Source: a virus
Strand: one strand, 5' to 3'
IMG/VR virus record: IMGVR_UViG_3300032182_000187
Location: 1 to 64,000 of that record
DNA: 64,000 nucleotides
Numbering within the stretch: the stretch's first letter is position 1; every line of letters starts with the position of its first letter. The position numbers and the translations under genes were made by a program. Of the stretch, positions 49,238-55,164 are shown piece after piece. Below the pieces are notes generated by a model, which saw only the letters and a list, made by a program, of their open reading frames with translations, was not told the DNA's origin and made no database searches.

Positions 49238-49411
49238 TCATTTTCCAACGTATCCGTCGTCCCATTCTGCTTGACTAAGAAACTCATTTAACTTTTTGTT
49301 TTTTTGGCGTTCACTATGCAACCTCAACCAGCGGTCGCTCGCTGGTTGTGATATCAGAGTCATCCCCGCCTCGACGAAAGACTTACTTACATCCGTTGGA
49401 CTATTCGCCAT
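49238..49411 (-). CDS. Small conserved protein upstream of gp25 (57 aa)
   Basis: A 57-residue protein, MANSPTDVSKSFVEAGMTLI and so on, ending AEWDDGYVGK. The ATG at 49411 follows AGGAGG by 9 nt; the longer in-frame start is a TTG. The charged middle (RLHSERQKNKKLNEFL) looks helical. It overlaps the gene before it by 11 nt. Unknown function. Confidence 0.75.
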   Translation of the reverse strand: MANSPTDVSKSFVEAGMTLISQPASDRWLRLHSERQKNKKLNEFLSQAEWDDGYVGK

Positions 49412-49865
49412 CTTTAACAATCCTCCTATGCATTTCGGTTGACCAATACTCGTAATACTCTGTTTTAGACAAAGTATTTCTTGCTCTTAACAGACCTTTA
49501 CGTTCTTGACAGAGCATCAAATTTCCCTCGTTGAAATTCGTCTGAATTCCACTAATAAACGTTGGATCGTCTTTGTGATCCTCAAGAAAGATATAATCCT
49601 TATATCTCCTATTTAATGCATTCCTCCAATCAACCAACTCCTCAAACGTTATATTGTTAGTAATCACAAAAATAGCGACATCAACCCCATCAACTGGAGC
49701 GACATCGCTAATCTCCGATTCTATTACCGTATACTTGGCAGTCTCCGCAAATGGACAGATGCTAAGTCCGCCCATCTTACGTTGTGGTTTGGTTAGTCTG
49801 CGAATCCACTCATCGACCTTGACCTCGATACGGCTTCCTCGCTTTGTTACGAGAAGTCGCTGCAT
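49401..49865 (-). CDS. Conserved protein with GLSICPFAE motif (start uncertain)
   Basis: A globular protein whose clear part begins near WIRRLTKPQRKMGGLSICPF and continues through VAIFVITNNITFEELVDWRN and GNLMLCQERKGLLRARNTLS. The reading frame stays open to 49928, but this overlaps a separate basic gene (49810-49956). ATG at 49865 is a compromise: no ATG, GTG or TTG with a good ribosome site lies near 49812, where the other gene stops. The true start may be 49928, 49865 or 49775, or translation may involve a frameshift. Function unknown. Confidence 0.65.
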   Translation of the reverse strand: MQRLLVTKRGSRIEVKVDEWIRRLTKPQRKMGGLSICPFAETAKYTVIESEISDVAPVDGVDVAIFVITNNITFEELVDWRNALNRRYKDYIFLEDHKDDPTFISGIQTNFNEGNLMLCQERKGLLRARNTLSKTEYYEYWSTEMHRRIVKDGE

Positions 49866-49956
49866 ACTTGGTATGCTTCCCAGCACCCTGCCTAGTATTC
49901 TTTGGAGTAGATTCGATGTTAACACCATTTCCTGTGAGCGACGGTCGCTTTGCCAT
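49810..49956 (-). CDS. Small basic protein (48 aa)
   Basis: A 48-residue Arg/Lys-rich protein (MAKRPSLTGNGVNIESTPKN; then YAATSRNKARKPYRGQGR). It is positively charged along its length and could bind nucleic acid or act as a structural peptide. AGGAAG precedes the ATG by 2 nt, with an AATAAATA immediately before. I have a memory of similar proteins next to gp25 in other cyanophages, which is not verified. It overlaps the N-terminal part of the following reading frame by at least 50 nt. Confidence 0.7.
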   Translation of the reverse strand: MAKRPSLTGNGVNIESTPKNTRQGAGKHTKYAATSRNKARKPYRGQGR

Positions 49957-50007
49957 AACTTCCTATTTATTGGGACTCCACCAGTATACCACGCTCAGAA
50001 CGCTCTG

Positions 50008-50370
50008 TCAACCGATATGTAAGTTAGTATGCTGAAATGGTCCTACAATAGGTCTCGGAGTTCCACCAGATATTCTCTTCGCCTCGTCTCCCTGCACTGC
50101 GGGTAGTTTGCCATTGATGAAAACTGTGGTATTCACCGCAGGAGTTACGACCCTAACGCCAGGTATACAAGGTACTGGAATTAATGGGTTAATTTTTTGT
50201 CCCTCCACCTGATCAGGGACCGATGTGGCATCATAAGTCTCCAAGAGATCTCCATTCACATAAACATTCGGAGACACGGTGGGGGAACCTCCAAGTGCCT
50301 TCGCAGGATATAAACAGTTTCCATCCGTGTCAGCAGTGTCAACTGCGTCCTTGCCTACTAGAAAGGGCAT
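50008..50370 (-). CDS. PAAR-like spike-tip protein
   Basis: A 120-residue protein with a PAAR-type repeat pattern: KALGGSPTVSPNVYVNGDLL, PCIPGVRVVTPAVNTTVFIN and NGKLPAVQGDEAK, ending GPFQHTNLHIG. PAAR proteins form a sharp cone on the central spike of contractile tails and hold a metal ion with conserved His/Cys; the histidines near the C-terminus and Cys in PCIPG are candidates. It lies beside baseplate genes, consistent with a tip on the gp5 spike. It overlaps the previous gene by 32 nt. Confidence 0.82.
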   Translation of the reverse strand: MPFLVGKDAVDTADTDGNCLYPAKALGGSPTVSPNVYVNGDLLETYDATSVPDQVEGQKINPLIPVPCIPGVRVVTPAVNTTVFINGKLPAVQGDEAKRISGGTPRPIVGPFQHTNLHIG

Positions 50371-50515
50371 TTAATCTTTCCTCCACCGTATCTAAGTATT
50401 CTGTGATATTTTGATGTTCCCCGCCAGGGGGTTTGTACATTAACTTCAGATTGTATAGCACGTTTTCAAGTGCTTCGATCCTCTCAATCAAGGAACTCTC
50501 GTTCGGGTTGCTCAT
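50339..50515 (-). CDS. Small coiled-coil protein (58 aa)
   Basis: A 58-residue helical protein: MSNPNESSLIERIEALENVL with leucine/isoleucine heptads, a PPGG hinge and YLDTVEERLNALSSRQGR. The ATG is preceded by AGAAGGTGACAAATA, a good ribosome site. It overlaps both neighbours by 32 nt. Possibly a chaperone or connector for the adjoining baseplate proteins; that is inference. Confidence 0.75.
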   Translation of the reverse strand: MSNPNESSLIERIEALENVLYNLKLMYKPPGGEHQNITEYLDTVEERLNALSSRQGRS

Positions 50516-50702
50516 TATTTGTCACCTTCTCTTGTTTTGTCATATTATCATATTGTGTCAGTACGCTCATTTCGGGAACCATGCCAGAGGCATAGTAATC
50601 GACTGCTGCGTCCTGTACAAGGTCTGCGAATTCATTGAAGTCATCGAATACTTGCTCTTTCAATGAACCATCTTTAGTTTTGTAAGTTACTCGGTTTTTC
50701 AT
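50484..50702 (-). CDS. Small acidic protein heading the baseplate operon (72 aa)
   Basis: A 72-residue acidic protein (MKNRVTYKTKDGSLKEQVFD; FNEFADLVQDAAVDYYAS). The N-terminus looks like two short strands followed by helices. It is the first gene after a long non-coding stretch that carries a terminator and a GATAAATA late promoter, so it probably opens the transcript that includes PAAR, gp25, gp6 and the giant gene. No family recognised. Confidence 0.75.
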   Translation of the reverse strand: MKNRVTYKTKDGSLKEQVFDDFNEFADLVQDAAVDYYASGMVPEMSVLTQYDNMTKQEKVTNNEQPEREFLD

Positions 50703-50764
50703 TGCTCGACTTCTGGGGCGATTTTTTTCTGGGCGGATTTTTTTGAAATGGGGGACCCTATCGA

Positions 50765-50772
50765 TATTTATC
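50765..50772 (-). promoter_or_regulatory. Late promoter GATAAATA of the baseplate operon
   Basis: GATAAATA on the minus strand, 63 nt upstream of the 72-aa gene, inside the 289-nt spacer 50703-50991. It lies within the near-palindrome CTCGATAAATATCGAT. Confidence 0.6.
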
Positions 50773-50878
50773 GAGCGTCTGGAAACGTTTATAGCTTAGA
50801 AAGACGGTACTTTTTTGGCATCGCTCGGGCTTAATAACAATTACAAATAAATTACGATTAACTGTGTTAATAATTAAT

Positions 50879-50916
50879 CAGTGCTGTTTAATTATAATTA
50901 CACAGTGCTGTTTAAT
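50879..50916. repeat. Two 14-nt direct repeats 24 nt apart
   Basis: CAGTGCTGTTTAAT occurs at 50879-50892 and 50903-50916, with AT-rich DNA between and around. A looser third copy (CTGTGTTAATAATTAAT) lies just left. They fall in the 50703-50991 spacer between the terminator and the baseplate promoter. Confidence 0.75.
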
Positions 50917-50932
50917 ACTTATCACTGACAAT

Positions 50933-50960
50933 AAAAAAAGCGAGGTAAAGAATACCTCGC
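50933..50960 (-). terminator. Intrinsic terminator
   Basis: An 8-bp stem (50940-50947 with 50953-50960, GCGAGGTA/TACCTCGC), 5-nt loop, then seven T on the minus strand. It follows the 90-aa gene ending at 50992. Confidence 0.88.
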
Positions 50961-50991
50961 CACTGTGTATTATTAATAATTAGACGATTGT

Positions 50992-51264
50992 CTATAATTC
51001 AATAATAGTGAGATCTCCAGATTTACGTGCCTTTGCTATCACTGAACCGATGCTAATTTCCTCGGAATTCCAGTTAGTTAAGAGGGCACGAATGTGGGCG
51101 ATAAACCTATCGCTACCCCTGAAAATATACTGCTTTTCAGTGTTGCTTTGGTAGGCAATAGTTACGTTGTTATGTAACACTGAGATGCAGTAGATTGCAG
51201 AGGATTCATCAACACTGAATTCACGGAAAAGCATGGAATCAGTGATATCGAAGGAGACAGACAT
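50992..51264 (-). CDS. Small protein, function unknown (90 aa)
   Basis: A 90-residue alpha/beta protein (MSVSFDITDSMLFREFSVDE; AIYCISVLHNNVTIAYQSNT; KQYIFRGSDRFIAHIRALLT). The alternating pattern 'I.V..N.VTI.Y.S...Y.F' is reminiscent of small KTSC-type beta proteins, but key residues are not convincing. It has its own 3' terminator and a GC-rich hairpin in its 5' leader, so it seems monocistronic. Confidence 0.75.
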   Translation of the reverse strand: MSVSFDITDSMLFREFSVDESSAIYCISVLHNNVTIAYQSNTEKQYIFRGSDRFIAHIRALLTNWNSEEISIGSVIAKARKSGDLTIIEL

Positions 51265-51290
51265 TTGTTGAGAAAAGTGTGAACAATAGG

Positions 51291-51308
51291 AGGGGGATTG
51301 CTCCCCCT
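51291..51308 (-). other. GC-rich hairpin in the leader of the 90-aa gene
   Basis: A 7-bp stem (51291-51297 with 51302-51308) with a GCAA tetraloop on the minus strand, no T-tract after it. More likely an mRNA stability or processing element than a terminator. Confidence 0.5.
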
Positions 51309-51323
51309 ATGTGATGCTAACCC

Positions 51324-51626
51324 TCAGACAGGGGTGTTAACGTTTTGTGCCCAATTCTGCAGGCGAGCGTTACTCGCTTTGTTGAAAACACGGTCGGTGT
51401 GCATCACTTCGCCTCGGAAGATTACACGGTGACGGTTTGCTGCTTTCGCTGCAGATTTGAGTGCATCACGTCCTAACTTACGCTCTGCTTTAGTGTTACC
51501 ATTGAAGGCAAGATCGAAGAGCATAGCAGCACGACGGCGACCAACGATTTTGGGGTTGTTGATAACAGCGTGAGCGAGAGATTCAGCGTTGTTAGTGAGA
51601 ACGAAGAATCGAGTGGAAGTGAACAT
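51324..51626 (-). CDS. Basic protein, function unknown (100 aa)
   Basis: A 100-residue protein starting MFTSTRFFVLTNNAESLAHA with a basic helical middle (GRRRAAMLFDLAFNGNTKAE, KLGRDALKSAAKAANRHRVI). High charge suggests nucleic-acid binding. The frame stays open upstream, but that part is glycine/proline-rich and overlaps GC-rich non-coding DNA, so I placed the start at the ATG at 51626. No family recognised. Confidence 0.7.
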   Translation of the reverse strand: MFTSTRFFVLTNNAESLAHAVINNPKIVGRRRAAMLFDLAFNGNTKAERKLGRDALKSAAKAANRHRVIFRGEVMHTDRVFNKASNARLQNWAQNVNTPV

Positions 51627-51667
51627 GAAACAAATGTAAAGGGTTTGGGCGGTTGGGGTCGTTGCCT

Positions 51668-51730
51668 CCCCCCCTCGCTTGAACATAGTATGCCCCACCT
51701 GCCCCTCCCGTGCGGTATCGGTTGATACCG
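51668..51730 (-). other. G-rich segment and 7-bp hairpin in a non-coding gap
   Basis: In the 147-nt gap 51627-51773 the minus strand carries runs of three to six G (51668-51708), and next to it an inverted repeat CGGTATC/GATACCG with a 5-nt loop (51712-51730). No gene is supported here. Confidence 0.5.
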
Positions 51731-51773
51731 TTTTGGATATTAGTTTGGATGAATTTATTTGCCCTCCTATGTA

Positions 51774-51950
51774 TCACTTACGGCACCAACGGTAAGCATC
51801 ACCCTGGTGGGGAATTCTCCAGATGATGCACTCCTCCGCCCACGCAGTTGCTAACCGATAGGCGTGATTAATGTCTGTTGCCCATGTACAACCAACGGGG
51901 TCAAATTGACCCCATGATGATGGTTGAACTGCCCAAGTTGCTGTGCTCAT
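51774..51950 (-). CDS. Tryptophan-rich small protein (58 aa)
   Basis: A 58-residue protein with six tryptophans: MSTATWAVQPSSWGQFDPVG, CTWATDINHAYRLATAWAEE, then WRIPHQGDAYRWCRK. It has no membrane segment. It lies between the GP88-like gene and a non-coding gap. The open frame is short, but composition is protein-like and the gene packs cleanly against its neighbour. Function unknown. Confidence 0.65.
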   Translation of the reverse strand: MSTATWAVQPSSWGQFDPVGCTWATDINHAYRLATAWAEECIIWRIPHQGDAYRWCRK

Positions 51951-51954
51951 TGTC

Positions 51955-52683
51955 TCAAACTGCTGCGGTTTGCTTTACCTTTGCCCGCTGAATCTTGCGG
52001 TTGTTTCGTGATGCTTTGCCCCACTCAGATCCCTTCGGTTGAGTACCATGAACTAGCAGGGCGAAAGGACCATCCTCGAAGCAAGATTTATCCTGAGAGT
52101 CTACTTTAAGACCCGCACGGTTTGCATCATCTTCGGACATGAAAACCTTAGCGTAACGTGTGAACAACCCCTCATCGATCATATGATCAAACTTGCCGCC
52201 ATATGATGCGGTAAAGTAGAAATTAGAGGGCAACTGCAAACCAACAAATAGTGGCAGATTCTTCGAGTAGCAGTAGAACTTAAGATCAGGATTGTGCTGG
52301 GCAACTAACACCCATGCCATCAAATACTCACGATTGAAGAAATCGCCAGACTCGTGAATTCTGACCTTAGTTGTTGTTTTCTTGCGAGCATTTTGCAGAC
52401 CCTCGTTGATAAGGTCAGCAGCATTTCCGTCTCGCAATGCTTTAACAATCGTCTTAAAGTTTTCTTGACGGTTGTTGTAGACTGCATCATATTGCACCTC
52501 AGATGATGCAGCGAAGCAACGAAATTGTGTGAATTCGCCATCACGAATCGTACGCTTGCCGTTATCACCTAAGACTGCCATTGAGAGGCAATTTAATGCA
52601 CCTGGGCAAGTAAATCCTGCGGGTAAGTTAAAAATAACCGTGTCACGGTTAAGTTTAGCGTTGCCGTGAGAAAAGCGAAGCAT
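51955..52683 (-). CDS. GP88-like protein (242 aa)
   Basis: A 242-residue protein starting MLRFSHGNAKLNRDTVIFNL, then PAGFTCPGALNCLSMA (Cys26, Cys32) and RFCFAA-type cysteines, KVRIHESGDFFNREYLMAWV and KFYCYSKNLPLFVGLQLPSN. This arrangement is what I recall of the phage family 'gene product 88', of unknown function. Four to five conserved Cys may bind metal. The C-terminus is basic (KASRNNRKIQRAKVKQ). Frame extends upstream to 52734 but those residues are not family-like. Confidence 0.75.
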   Translation of the reverse strand: MLRFSHGNAKLNRDTVIFNLPAGFTCPGALNCLSMAVLGDNGKRTIRDGEFTQFRCFAASSEVQYDAVYNNRQENFKTIVKALRDGNAADLINEGLQNARKKTTTKVRIHESGDFFNREYLMAWVLVAQHNPDLKFYCYSKNLPLFVGLQLPSNFYFTASYGGKFDHMIDEGLFTRYAKVFMSEDDANRAGLKVDSQDKSCFEDGPFALLVHGTQPKGSEWGKASRNNRKIQRAKVKQTAAV

Positions 52684-52746
52684 TTGTGAAAAGAATTGCT
52701 TAACTGTTAATACAATACAGGATTTTAGGCACAATGGTAAATGTTA

Positions 52747-52768
52747 GTGCCACTTGTATTAGTGGCAC
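52747..52768. other. Hairpin between two small genes
   Basis: A perfect 8-bp inverted repeat (GTGCCACT at 52747-52754 and AGTGGCAC at 52761-52768) with a 6-nt loop. No T-tract on the minus strand. Confidence 0.6.
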
Positions 52769-52775
52769 ACACTGA

Positions 52776-52961
52776 CTAGAATTCGATGGGATCTAGTGTA
52801 CCGTTGTTGATGCTAACTCCCTGAGAGATAGTATCACCAACTGCCTGTACGGTTTGCATCACCTCGGTCTGACAATCGCTGGTGATAGCATCAAGAATCT
52901 GCAGGATTTGTGCTCCATTGCTACCCTTACGGAGCAGAGAAATCATCACGTTGGTGTTCAT
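52776..52961 (-). CDS. Small protein next to the 24-nt repeats (61 aa)
   Basis: A 61-residue protein: MNTNVMISLLRKGSNGAQIL, QILDAITSDCQTEVMQTVQA, ending NNGTLDPIEF. A helical first half and polar second half. The open frame reads on upstream through the repeat array without an ATG, giving an eight-residue periodic peptide that I regard as accidental. Its leader is only ~20 nt from the repeats, so they may regulate it. Unknown family. Confidence 0.7.
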   Translation of the reverse strand: MNTNVMISLLRKGSNGAQILQILDAITSDCQTEVMQTVQAVGDTISQGVSINNGTLDPIEF

Positions 52962-52980
52962 AATACAAATGCAATTTGAT

Positions 52981-53124
52981 TGGGTTTGTATTAGTAATAC
53001 ACTGTGTGTTAGTATTACTAATAGATAGTGAGTTTGTATTAGTATTACATAGTGAGTTTGTATTACTAATACATTGTTAGTTTGTATTAGTATTAGATAG
53101 TGAGTTTCTAATACTAATACAAAC
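52981..53124. repeat. Six tandem 24-nt iteron-like repeats
   Basis: Six consecutive 24-nt units (boundaries at 53005, 53029, 53053, 53077 and 53101). The plus-strand consensus is TGAGTTTGTATTAGTATTA followed by variable bases ending TAG or TTG. Units 1 and 4 contain the 13-nt dyad GTATTA-(G/C)-TAATAC. The array is AT-rich and non-coding by my reading, flanked by a 12-bp inverted repeat. Confidence 0.9.
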
Positions 53125-53126
53125 AA

Positions 53127-53165
53127 ACAGTTATTAAAGGTTAATGCTTATCTTTTAATAACTGT
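53127..53165. repeat. 12-bp inverted repeat beside the tandem repeats
   Basis: ACAGTTATTAAA at 53127-53138 and its exact complement TTTAATAACTGT at 53154-53165, with a 15-nt spacer. It touches the end of the 24-nt array. Confidence 0.8.
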
Positions 53166-53187
53166 TCACTGTGTTTAAAGTTTAAAA

Positions 53188-53231
53188 ATAAAAAAAGTGA
53201 GAAATTTAACTTTCTTAAAAATCTCACTTTT
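53188..53231 (-). terminator. AT-rich hairpin terminator, possibly bidirectional
   Basis: A 10-bp stem (AAAAGTGAGA 53193-53202 with TCTCACTTTT 53222-53231), 19-nt loop, T-tract on the minus strand. Follows the 73-aa gene ending at 53248. Confidence 0.7.
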
Positions 53232-53247
53232 TCATTTTTATGAATTA

Positions 53248-53469
53248 TCAATAATGATGATAACTCATAACACTGTTAGGATCAGTGTACCAATCATTGT
53301 CATCATCTTCCATTTCTGGAGGATTCATCCACTCGTTAACTTTGAGCATGTCCTCAACATCATCCTGAGACATGTATTTGAGGCAGCAGAGTAACATCTC
53401 CTTGTATGCACATTGCTCTTCAGCAATGCCCATTGCTTCGTCACGAAAGTTGATGATGGTGTTGTTCAT
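53248..53469 (-). CDS. Acidic small protein (73 aa)
   Basis: A 73-residue acidic protein: MNNTIINFRDEAMGIAEEQC, LLCCLKYMSQDDVEDMLKVN, then a very acidic PPEMEDDDNDWYTDP tail. The start at 53469 was preferred over 53541 because the longer form reads through a different-looking N-terminus overlapping another gene. Helical N-terminal half with three Cys. Unknown family. Confidence 0.7.
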   Translation of the reverse strand: MNNTIINFRDEAMGIAEEQCAYKEMLLCCLKYMSQDDVEDMLKVNEWMNPPEMEDDDNDWYTDPNSVMSYHHY

Positions 53470-53507
53470 GGTGTTGTGTGAACTGATGTCAGTATAGGGC
53501 AGATGGG

Positions 53508-53681
53508 TCAGTCTCGGTCGGAAATGTTCCAGATCCCCCACTGTCCACCTGTGCCCTCGGTCAGACTCCCATGGGATGCCTGACGTGCCTGACGTTGCAT
53601 CATCTCCCTCTCAATGCACTGGCGGGCGATGTCTGCCAACCAGTCGTTTGAAGCGTAGATGCCGTTGCCGTAGTCTTTCAT
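53508..53681 (-). CDS. Small protein, function unknown (57 aa)
   Basis: A 57-residue protein: MKDYGNGIYASNDWLADIAR, then QCIEREMMQRQARQASHGSL and a Trp-rich ending (TGGQWGIWNISDRD). The helical middle has an arginine/glutamine-rich face. Base composition is more GC-rich than the neighbours. No family recognised. Confidence 0.6.
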   Translation of the reverse strand: MKDYGNGIYASNDWLADIARQCIEREMMQRQARQASHGSLTEGTGGQWGIWNISDRD

Positions 53682-53794
53682 GGTTGTGTCGTGTTGACCT
53701 CTAAAGAATAAACCCCACCAGACCCCTCTGGAAGCGCCTGTGTGCCACCTCTAGAACTGGTTGGGTGGGGTAGAGTATTCAATTCATTATGATA

Positions 53795-53956
53795 TCATTC
53801 CCAGTCAGAATACTCATCATAGTCCTTAAATTTGGATTGTTGTTTCTTCCGAGAAGAATAACGCTTCTGATTTTGGACTTGATAACCGAAATCTTCGTAG
53901 TCATCCTGGAATGACTCTTTAGTGGATTCGGTGTACTTTTGACTCGATTTTGCCAT
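53795..53956 (-). CDS. Charged, tyrosine-rich small protein (53 aa)
   Basis: A 53-residue polar, disordered-looking protein: MAKSSQKYTESTKESFQDDY, FGYQVQNQKRYSSRKKQQSK, DYDEYSDWE. A TCTAAATA lies ~15 nt upstream. It looks like a small charged phage peptide such as those produced to bind host proteins, but no specific function is visible. Between it and the next gene (53682-53794) are only short GC-rich inverted repeats. Confidence 0.65.
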   Translation of the reverse strand: MAKSSQKYTESTKESFQDDYEDFGYQVQNQKRYSSRKKQQSKFKDYDEYSDWE

Positions 53957-53985
53957 TTTTTGGTGAAATTGTGTACTATTTAGAG

Positions 53986-54222
53986 TCAGACTGCAACAAT
54001 CTGAAGAGTTTTGTCCTCTTTGATCGATTTGTTGACGAATTTGCCAACAGAACGACCATTTTGAACAATATCAGTCATAGTATTGACAAAATCAACACTA
54101 TTAATACCATTTAGAGCATATTTGTACTCATTACCACTAGTAGTATAGGTGATCATAACATCACTGTCATTTACCTCTACTTTACTAATAGCAGAAGAGT
54201 TCAAATTGTTAAAGGAAGTCAT
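53986..54222 (-). CDS. KTSC-like domain protein (78 aa)
   Basis: A 78-residue protein resembling the KTSC domain: SSAISKVEVNDSDVMITYTT then GNEYKYALN, and the helix-turn NGRSVGKFVNKSIKED matching the 'S.G.F.N..I' ending of that family. KTSC domains are small, often phage- or RNA-related beta domains of poorly known role. It has a terminator-like hairpin between it and the DnaA-box region upstream, leaving ~28 nt of leader. Confidence 0.7.
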   Translation of the reverse strand: MTSFNNLNSSAISKVEVNDSDVMITYTTSGNEYKYALNGINSVDFVNTMTDIVQNGRSVGKFVNKSIKEDKTLQIVAV

Positions 54223-54250
54223 AGTTAGTTAATGGTTAACTTTTAAAATT

Positions 54251-54293
54251 AAAAAATCTCATTTATTAAACTTTTTAAGTTTTTGAGATTTTT
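54251..54293. terminator. AT-rich nested hairpin terminator
   Basis: Outer stem AAAATCTCA/TGAGATTTT (54253-54261 with 54284-54292) encloses AAACTT/AAGTTT. T or A tracts lie on both sides, so it could stop transcription in either direction. Confidence 0.65.
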
Positions 54294-54492
54294 GATTTAT
54301 CGAAGTTTTAGGAAAGTTGCCAATCCCTCAACCTCGATACATCTAATATACTCGGAATGCTTGGATATGTCAAGGTCTGTGTGCCACTTCGAGGTCTGTC
54401 CATTAGTCCTTGACTTTCGATAGCAGGTGTGCTAAGGCAACAAGACCTCCGTACATTACAGAACATTACCTATGTTTTTTAAACCATTTCTT

Positions 54493-54525
54493 TTTTCCAC
54501 AGGTTTTTCCACAATGTTTTCCACA
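54493..54525 (+). other. Three DnaA-box-like sequences at 12-nt spacing
   Basis: TTTTCCACA occurs at 54493-54501, 54505-54513 and 54517-54525, all in the same direction with exactly 12 nt from start to start. TTTTCCACA is the DnaA box used in cyanobacteria. They lie in the 54294-54573 non-coding spacer, beside a T-rich run. The rest of the spacer holds short repeats (GGTCTGT twice, GTCAAGG/CCTTGAC) and no gene. Confidence 0.85.
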
Positions 54526-54573
54526 GGCACTATATCAAGTGTCCATAAACCCTGACACACACTAGAGAGTGGT

Positions 54574-55164
54574 CTAAGAGTAATAACTAATATTCAGTGG
54601 AGAATTACCATATGATGTACACAGTTCTGCTGGTGTACAATCAAATGCCAATGTAATCCTTCTATGGTCAGTATAGTTAGGTGTTACATCATGTTGGAGT
54701 ACAGAAGGGAACAATGCAATAGTATTTGCTTTTGGTTCATAGATGAATTCTTCTGTATTATATGGTGTTGGATATGTAGTATCCAGTTTAGTCACCATAC
54801 AGAAATCTTTCGTGAAAGCATGTGGTTTACGAATACAAAAGTTCCCACTGTTAGGCGGTACATCAATGAATACAACACCAGAGATGATGGAGTTACCATG
54901 ATAATGTGTTTGAGCAAAATCCATGTGACCATGGAAGTTTAACCAAGATGATGTAATGTTTACCTTTGTCTTATGTCCTGTTAGTTCTATGTACTTGTCT
55001 ATGTGTTGTTTTACTTGTTCTAACAGGAGAGGAAAAACATTTAAAATATCTCTATTGTATGATGTACGACCATTCCCACATGACTCCATGCGTATGTTAT
55101 CCCAATGTGTTTCTTCAATTGTAATTGGTTCAATGTAGAGTGGTGTGGGAAATAGGTCAATCAT
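54574..55164 (-). CDS. Putative 2OG-Fe(II) oxygenase (TIGR02466-like)
   Basis: A 196-residue protein of the same kind as the oxygenase at 5245-5850: SSWLNFHGHMDFAQTHYHGN (His87 and His89), ISGVVFIDVP, and the distal FPSVLQHDVTPNYTDHRRIT (His157, Arg167). The 'W.N.....QTHYHGN..SGV.Y(I/L)' framework is typical. Probable hydroxylase; substrate unknown. It ends before a long non-coding spacer and starts 4 nt inside the upstream gene (ATGA). Confidence 0.8.
   Translation of the reverse strand: MIDLFPTPLYIEPITIEETHWDNIRMESCGNGRTSYNRDILNVFPLLLEQVKQHIDKYIELTGHKTKVNITSSWLNFHGHMDFAQTHYHGNSIISGVVFIDVPPNSGNFCIRKPHAFTKDFCMVTKLDTTYPTPYNTEEFIYEPKANTIALFPSVLQHDVTPNYTDHRRITLAFDCTPAELCTSYGNSPLNISYYS

Noticed and set aside
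51592-51777. 61-codon minus-strand frame across the G-rich gap
   Set aside because: Begins with GTG, composition is Gly/Arg/His from G-rich DNA, and it overlaps the start of the 100-aa gene.
52981-53124. CRISPR array
   Set aside because: Units are contiguous 24-nt repeats without unique spacers, and no cas gene is present.
52962-53126. N-terminal extension of the 61-aa gene through the tandem repeats (peptide with QTHY-type octamers)
   Set aside because: No ATG (only TTG at the far end), the periodicity comes from the 24-nt repeats, and an ATG start is available at 52961.
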